A stretch of DNA of 6,487 nt from the NCBI GenBank assembly GCA_038240875.1, contig JBBRGG010000198.1, positions 1-6,487 of the forward strand, in the 5' to 3' direction. Origin of the DNA: JBBRGG01 sp038240875 (GTDB taxonomy: Bacteria; Planctomycetota; Phycisphaerae; Phycisphaerales; UBA1924). This document shows, piece by piece, positions 1 to 3,544 of the stretch. Within the stretch, counting starts at the first letter, position 1, and each line of letters opens with the position of its first letter. The notes under the pieces are model-generated. The model saw only the letters and a list, made by a program, of their open reading frames with translations. It was not told the DNA's origin and made no database searches. The position numbers and the translations under genes were made by a program.

Positions 1-1
1 T

Positions 2-259
2 GTGAATGGTATTGATGCGATTGGGATACAAACTATGCAAGCGGTTGATCGGAGCGGTTCAGGTGCCAACAATCAAGGCACGCTACGAGTCTACCGGCTG
101 TACTCGATTCCTGGCATCAGCCGTGACGAGTTCAGCCAAAAACTCACGGCTCGCACAAACGTGGAAGCGAATGTTGCTCGGATCGGGAACGTGTGGCAGA
201 AGGAGCACAGGGGTGCTTCGAATTTCTCTCGCACGCAGTGGGAAAAGTATCGGCCTTGA
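2..259 (+). CDS. Possible 3' end of an unrecognised gene (partial)
   Basis: An open frame runs from the left edge to a TGA at 257-259, giving 85 residues. The GTG at position 2 is probably not the true start; the frame may enter from outside the window. I do not recognise the protein. Its composition is plausible for a real soluble protein: it is mixed and hydrophilic, with aromatic residues (for example LRVYRLYSIPGISRDEF), whereas the other frames here are Arg/Ser/Cys-rich as shadow frames usually are. I see no signal peptide, membrane segment or known motif in the visible part. It lies 91 bases upstream of the small basic protein gene on the same strand. It could also be a chance frame. Confidence 0.3.
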   Translation: MNGIDAIGIQTMQAVDRSGSGANNQGTLRVYRLYSIPGISRDEFSQKLTARTNVEANVARIGNVWQKEHRGASNFSRTQWEKYRP

Positions 260-337
260 GGCTTTGGCAGGCATAACCGCAGAACGCATCGTTCACTTCA
301 CCGCCTGAGCGACTTTGCTTAGGACTCGACAGAATCG

Positions 338-343
338 AAAGGA
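338..343 (+). promoter_or_regulatory. Ribosome binding site of the small basic protein gene
   Basis: AAAGGA lies 7 bases before the ATG at 351. It decides the start: the longer frame opening with TTG at 315 has no such site, and the protein family pattern begins at this ATG. Confidence 0.6.
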
Positions 344-350
344 TTGGGCA

Positions 351-509
351 ATGAGTATCAGCCGCTCTCTAAAAATCGCGACCAGCATGGCAGGCAAGCG
401 CAGTGTTTTGACACGCGCCGAGCGCATCCAGAAGTTGATCGCCGACAAGAAGTTTGATAAGAAGAAGAGCAACGCCTTGGGTATCGCTAAGACGCTTGTT
501 GGCCGGTAA
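351..509 (+). CDS. Small basic protein (PVC-group family)
   Basis: Encodes 52 residues with a strong excess of Lys and Arg. The N-terminal half carries the pattern SRSLK (residues 4-8), then KRSVLTRAERI (16-26), then a lysine-rich stretch (33-39) with KKK. From memory this matches a family of very short basic proteins found in Planctomycetes, Verrucomicrobia and Chlamydiae, usually annotated only as 'small basic protein'; its molecular role is not established to my knowledge. The charge and size suggest binding to RNA or the ribosome, but that is inference. There is no signal peptide, membrane segment or cysteine. An AAAGGA site 7 bases upstream supports the ATG at 351. A terminator about 100 bases downstream suggests a short transcript of its own or the end of one starting further left. 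Confidence 0.8.
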   Translation: MSISRSLKIATSMAGKRSVLTRAERIQKLIADKKFDKKKSNALGIAKTLVGR

Positions 510-607
510 GTTGGCGATTATTTTGTTTGTTTGCGCACTCTGATTGCAGCACAGAAAGCGTGCGTGCGCACTCTTACTATCTATCCTTAATCTGTAGGTT
601 TTTTATA

Positions 608-644
608 CGCCGCCCGCGTACTGCGAGCGGTGGCTTTGTTTTTT
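608..644 (+). terminator. Rho-independent terminator after the small basic protein gene
   Basis: The arms 608-617 (CGCCGCCCGC) and 623-632 (GCGAGCGGTG) pair over ten positions with one G-U wobble and one C-A mismatch, around the loop GTACT. Two bases later comes TTTGTTTTTT (635-644). This is the classic layout of a terminator for + strand transcripts, lying about 100 bases after the stop at 509. Confidence 0.7.
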
Positions 645-706
645 GTACGTGGCGCGTATGGCGAATCTGGCGTGGTTGGTATGTGTCGCATGGATGGCAC
701 GTACAA
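643..706. repeat. 9-base periodic TGG repeat inside a short inverted repeat
   Basis: From 650 to 703, five of six consecutive 9-base units begin with TGG (at 650, 659, 668, 677 and 695); the first three begin with TGGCG. The block is framed by a perfect 9-base inverted repeat, TTGTACGTG (643-651) and CACGTACAA (698-706). The left arm overlaps the last bases of the terminator's T-run. Function unknown; it may be a decayed tandem repeat. Confidence 0.4.
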
Positions 707-937
707 GCTCGCACTCGAATCCAAGCCTAACGCTTGTGAACAGAACTACTAAGAATTCGCATGTCGTTGCGTCGGTGAAGCTAATTCCTTACTCACACTT
801 CTACGCACACCGTTCTACGATGCGAGTCTGCTATAACACGCCACGTTGGTGGATGTTCTTGTGAACCTGATATTGAGCGTCTCATAGAATGAAGAGGTTG
901 AAGAAGTAGAAACAGGCGGGACGCCTTTGCCACGAGA

Positions 938-953
938 AGAATGAAGTCATTCT
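938..953. promoter_or_regulatory. Dyad AGAATGA-AG-TCATTCT upstream of the aminotransferase
   Basis: This is a perfect 7+7-base palindrome with a 2-base centre, 65 bases before the aminotransferase ATG. The half-site with its centre, AGAATGAAG (938-946), also occurs at 886-894. A two-base loop makes a stable RNA hairpin unlikely, so a protein-binding site is the better guess. It could be chance. Confidence 0.25.
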
Positions 954-1006
954 GTGAGTAAGTCGTAGAGAGTAGTTTGGACGATGTATTTGCGTTCGAG
1001 TTGTCC

Positions 1007-1012
1007 GAGGAG
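1007..1012 (+). promoter_or_regulatory. Strong ribosome binding site of the aminotransferase
   Basis: GAGGAG lies 6 bases before the ATG at 1019. It fixes that ATG as the start over the in-frame TTG at 977, which would add 14 residues (ending SEEPL) encoded by the Shine-Dalgarno region itself. Confidence 0.75.
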
Positions 1013-1018
1013 CCTTTG

Positions 1019-2338
1019 ATGTCCGTGCCCAATGAAGTGCGAGTAGATTGGTCGCGTGCGATCTCTGGCCGGGCGGCAGGGATTAATGGCTCGGGGATCC
1101 GCCGCGTCTTTGACATGGGTGCCAAGCTGAAGGATCCAATCAATCTCTCGATCGGGCAGCCAGACTTTCCTGTGCCGATGGCGATCAAGCATGCCGCCGC
1201 CGACGCCATCATGCACGATCGCAATGGCTATACCCCAACCGCAGGCATCCCTGAACTGCGCACGCGTGTCAACGAACACCTCGCTCGCGACTTTGGTTGG
1301 GACACACGCCGTCCCGGTGAAGTTGGCCGCGATCTTACGGCGAAATCACCCAACGACGTTGGCCAACTCATCACCAGTGGCACCTCGGGCGGCTTGGTTC
1401 TCGCGTGCATGGCGATGCTCAACCCGGGCGATGAGATCATCATCCCGGACCCTTGGTTTGTGCTCTACCCATACCTTGCGGATATCTGCCAGGCGAAGGC
1501 TGTCGCGTGCGACACGTACCCTGATTTTGTGCTGACGGCGGACCGCGTCGCCTCGCTCATTACGCCACGCACCAAGCTTGTGCTCACGTGCTCACCGGGC
1601 AACCCGGCAGGCGTGGTTGCCAATGCCAAGGCGCAGCGCGACTTGCTTGCACTGTGTCAAAGCAAGGGTGTAGTGCTGATCAGCGATGAGATTTACGACG
1701 AGTTTACATTTTCAGAATCGTGCACCGAGGCGATGGTTGCGCCAGGAGCAGTTGCGCCAGGAGCAGTTGCGTCTGGAAATATAGCGACGGCTTCAGCAGC
1801 ATCGAACAATCCCAGTGCGTTACACACGGCCCTTCGCTGTCCCAGCCCGGCGCGAGCAGCAGGCGCGTCGGCGAACACGCTCGTTATCCGCGGCTTTGGC
1901 AAGTCCTATGGCGTTACTGGGTGGCGGCTTGGGTACGCTGCTGGCCCTGCGGCGTTGATCGCCGAGATGACCAAATTGCAGCAGTATTTGTATGTCTGCG
2001 CTCCCGCGCCTTTGCAGCATGGCACGGTTGCGGCGTTCGATGTATCACTCGCGCCAATGGTCGCCGAGTATCAGCGAAGGCGCGACATGGTGATCGAACG
2101 GCTTTCGCGCGTCACCGAAGTAGCCATGCCAGGCGGCGCGTTCTACGCCTTTCCAAAGATACCCGCAAAGCTCGGCATGAGCGGCGACCAATTTTTTCAG
2201 GCGTGCTACGCGGAGAACGTGTTGCTCGTACCGGGCAAGGCATTCTCAGCGCGCGACACGCATGTTCGCCTGAGCTTTGCTACGCCTTTGGAGAAGCTTG
2301 AACTAGGACTCGATGTGATCTGCCGACTGATGAGATAA
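1019..2338 (+). CDS. PLP-dependent class I/II aminotransferase
   Basis: Encodes 439 residues of a fold-type I, aspartate-aminotransferase-like enzyme. It would transfer an amino group between an amino acid and a 2-oxo acid in the cytoplasm, using pyridoxal phosphate. Visible hallmarks are LSIGQPDFP (43-51), SGTSGGL near 120-126 (phosphate-binding region), DPW (144-146, ring-stacking aromatic), SPGNPAG with N195, SDEIY with D223 and Y226, the Schiff-base lysine K295 in GFGKSYG, R303 in GWRLGY, and the substrate-carboxylate arginine R417 in RLSFA. All key residues are present, so it should be active; the substrate cannot be read from sequence. Two oddities stand out: an extra polar stretch at about 96-115 and a low-complexity insertion at about 233-284 between Y226 and K295. 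The start at 1019 follows GAGGAG. rsmH begins 47 bases after the stop, so the two genes may be cotranscribed. Confidence 0.93.
   Translation: MSVPNEVRVDWSRAISGRAAGINGSGIRRVFDMGAKLKDPINLSIGQPDFPVPMAIKHAAADAIMHDRNGYTPTAGIPELRTRVNEHLARDFGWDTRRPGEVGRDLTAKSPNDVGQLITSGTSGGLVLACMAMLNPGDEIIIPDPWFVLYPYLADICQAKAVACDTYPDFVLTADRVASLITPRTKLVLTCSPGNPAGVVANAKAQRDLLALCQSKGVVLISDEIYDEFTFSESCTEAMVAPGAVAPGAVASGNIATASAASNNPSALHTALRCPSPARAAGASANTLVIRGFGKSYGVTGWRLGYAAGPAALIAEMTKLQQYLYVCAPAPLQHGTVAAFDVSLAPMVAEYQRRRDMVIERLSRVTEVAMPGGAFYAFPKIPAKLGMSGDQFFQACYAENVLLVPGKAFSARDTHVRLSFATPLEKLELGLDVICRLMR
1736..1780 (+). repeat. Tandem 15-base repeat inside the aminotransferase gene
   Basis: GTTGCGCCAGGAGCA occurs twice head to tail (1736-1750 and 1751-1765), followed by a degenerate third copy starting GTTGCGTCTGGA (1766-1780). 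In frame it encodes VAPGA-VAPGA-VASGN. The exact duplication points to recent slippage within a surface insertion. Confidence 0.85.
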
Positions 2339-2385
2339 ATATCAAGCGGTAACTCTCAAGTAAAAGCGGCGATGCGACGGCACAC

Positions 2386-3312
2386 ATGAATAAACTTGAC
2401 GCGCGGCACATACCCGTCTTGCTTGATGATGTTCTTCGCGTGCTCGCGCCCAAGCCTGGACACACAATCGTTGATTGCACGCTAGGGCTGGGCGGGCATT
2501 CGGCGGCGTTGCTCGACGCGATCAAGCCTGATGGGCGATTGATCGCGACGGATCTTGACAGAGAGAACATTACCGACGCACGCATCGTTCTTCAACGCGT
2601 TGTCGGCCGTGAGGGCAAGGCCAAGTTTGACCTTGTTCACCGCAACTTTTGCAAGATCGATAGTGTGCTTCAAGAACTTGGTGTAGACAAGGTAGACGCG
2701 CTTCTTGCCGACATAGGCGTCGCCAGCACGCAGATCGACGATCCTTCGCGCGGGTTTTCGTACCGCAAAGATGGCCCGCTCGATATGCGTATGGACCCAA
2801 ACGTAGGCACGCCCGCGAGCGAACTGGTCAACACAATGAGCCAGCGCGAACTGGGTGAAGCACTCGCCGAACTGGGCGATGAAACCGACGGCACAAAGAT
2901 CGCCAAACTGATTGTAAAACGTCGTGCTGTCGCGCCGATCCTGACCACGCACGAGCTCATGGCGATAGTCTGCGAAGCCCGCGACTTTACTATCCAGCGC
3001 GCGAACGGGGCCAAGCTTCATCCCGCAGCCCGCACGTTCCAAGCGTTGCGGATCATGGTGAATCACGAACTCTCGAATCTCGAAGGGTTGCTCGAGTGCC
3101 TTCCCAAGATACTTCGTCCTGGCGGGGTCGCCGCGTTCATCAGCTTTCATAGTGGCGAGGACCGGATCGTGAAGCACGCTTTCCGCGATGGGCTCCGCAG
3201 TGGCATCTATCAAGCCGTGGCGATGGACCCGATCATCGCGAGCGAAGCAGAGGCGAAAGCAAACCCTCGCGCACGATCCGCGAAGCTGCGGTGGGCAAGG
3301 CTTCCGGCGTGA
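2386..3312 (+). CDS. rsmH: 16S rRNA (cytosine1402-N4)-methyltransferase RsmH
   Basis: Encodes 308 residues, close to the usual length of about 310. RsmH (MraW) uses S-adenosylmethionine to methylate N4 of C1402 in the decoding centre of 16S rRNA. The family order is complete: HIPVLLDDVL (8-17), the SAM-binding loop DCTLGLGGHS (30-39), the acidic ATDLD (54-58), DALLADIGVAS (104-114), RGFSYRKDGPLDMRMD (122-137), HPAARTFQALRIMVNHEL (212-229), ISFHSGEDRIVK (252-263) and the C-terminal NPRARSAKLR (293-302). One departure is Gly257, where I recall the family having Leu in SFHSLEDR. The ATG at 2386 has no clear Shine-Dalgarno sequence; a nearby ATG at 2372 is out of frame, and the family motif begins seven residues in, so the start is sound. 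No ftsL, ftsI or mur gene follows, so the gene is outside a dcw cluster. Confidence 0.96.
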   Translation: MNKLDARHIPVLLDDVLRVLAPKPGHTIVDCTLGLGGHSAALLDAIKPDGRLIATDLDRENITDARIVLQRVVGREGKAKFDLVHRNFCKIDSVLQELGVDKVDALLADIGVASTQIDDPSRGFSYRKDGPLDMRMDPNVGTPASELVNTMSQRELGEALAELGDETDGTKIAKLIVKRRAVAPILTTHELMAIVCEARDFTIQRANGAKLHPAARTFQALRIMVNHELSNLEGLLECLPKILRPGGVAAFISFHSGEDRIVKHAFRDGLRSGIYQAVAMDPIIASEAEAKANPRARSAKLRWARLPA

Positions 3313-3351
3313 TCGCGGGGCACGCAGATCGCCGATGTACTCGATATTCGT

Positions 3352-3370
3352 TTTTGCGCTTCGCGCAGAA
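3352..3370. other. Hairpin after rsmH without a T-run
   Basis: The arms TTTTGCGC (3352-3359) and GCGCAGAA (3363-3370) pair over eight positions, with one G-T wobble, around a three-base loop. It starts 40 bases after the rsmH stop. Neither strand has a T-run on its 3' side, so it is not a standard intrinsic terminator. It could protect the 3' end of the rsmH transcript. The core on the - strand contains GCGAAGC, known as an unusually stable DNA mini-hairpin. Confidence 0.4.
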
Positions 3371-3414
3371 TGAGCCATCAGTACATTGGCAGATGTGCTT
3401 CACAAGTCTGACGC

Positions 3415-3448
3415 GAAAAACAAAGCAGCCCCGCCGTGATGACGAGGC
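3415..3448 (-). terminator. Rho-independent terminator of rpoC
   Basis: Read on the - strand, GCCTCGTC (3448-3441) pairs with GGCGGGGC (3435-3428) over eight positions, including two U-G wobbles, around the loop ATCAC. Three bases into the tail comes TTTGTTTTT (3424-3416). On the + strand the two wobbles become C-A mismatches, so the structure favours rpoC transcripts over rsmH. It lies about 97 bases past the rpoC stop codon. Confidence 0.7.
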
Positions 3449-3544
3449 CGCGTGGGAATCTATTGAGTTGTCGATCCAAGGCGATGTGACTCTAAACGCA
3501 TCAAACCAACGTGAATTCCTATGAACTCCCAGGACAAGTTGCCT

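Larger units (their letters stand above)
510..1018. other. 509-base stretch without a supported gene
   Basis: No open frame here looks coding; the short ones are Arg/Trp/Ser-rich and overlap a terminator. It holds a 10-base direct repeat TGCGCACTCT (532-541 and 565-574), an intrinsic terminator (608-644), a degenerate 9-base periodic repeat (650-703) framed by a 9-base inverted repeat (643-651 and 698-706), a small hairpin AGGCG-GGA-CGCCT (914-926), a 16-base dyad (938-953) and the ribosome binding site of the aminotransferase (1007-1012). I found no convincing sigma-70 promoter; a promoter for the aminotransferase-rsmH unit is expected somewhere after 644. Confidence 0.6.

Noticed and set aside
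527..864. Two short + strand frames (527-730 and 643-864) in the intergenic stretch
   Set aside because: They lack ribosome binding sites, overlap a strong terminator or the 9-base repeat, and have skewed compositions; the Trp-Arg pattern is just the DNA repeat translated.
859..890. Possible sigma-70 promoter TTGTGA ... TAGAAT
   Set aside because: The spacer is 20 bases and the -10 match is partial; with 18 bases the -10 becomes CATAGA, which is too weak to call.
977..1018. An earlier TTG start for the aminotransferase at 977
   Set aside because: It would translate the GAGGAG Shine-Dalgarno site of the ATG at 1019 and add residues that match nothing in the family.
1736..1780. The tandem repeat as a start of a CRISPR array or mobile element
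   Set aside because: The units are head to tail without spacers, stay in frame and code for a peptide repeat; there are no terminal inverted repeats or transposase.
2482..3378. A 298-codon open frame on the - strand opposite rsmH
   Set aside because: The + strand frame carries every RsmH family motif; the antisense product has no recognisable motif and is a shadow of biased codon use.
3291..3524. A 77-codon + strand frame overlapping the end of rsmH
   Set aside because: It starts with GTG inside rsmH without a ribosome binding site, runs through both hairpins of the gap and resembles nothing known.
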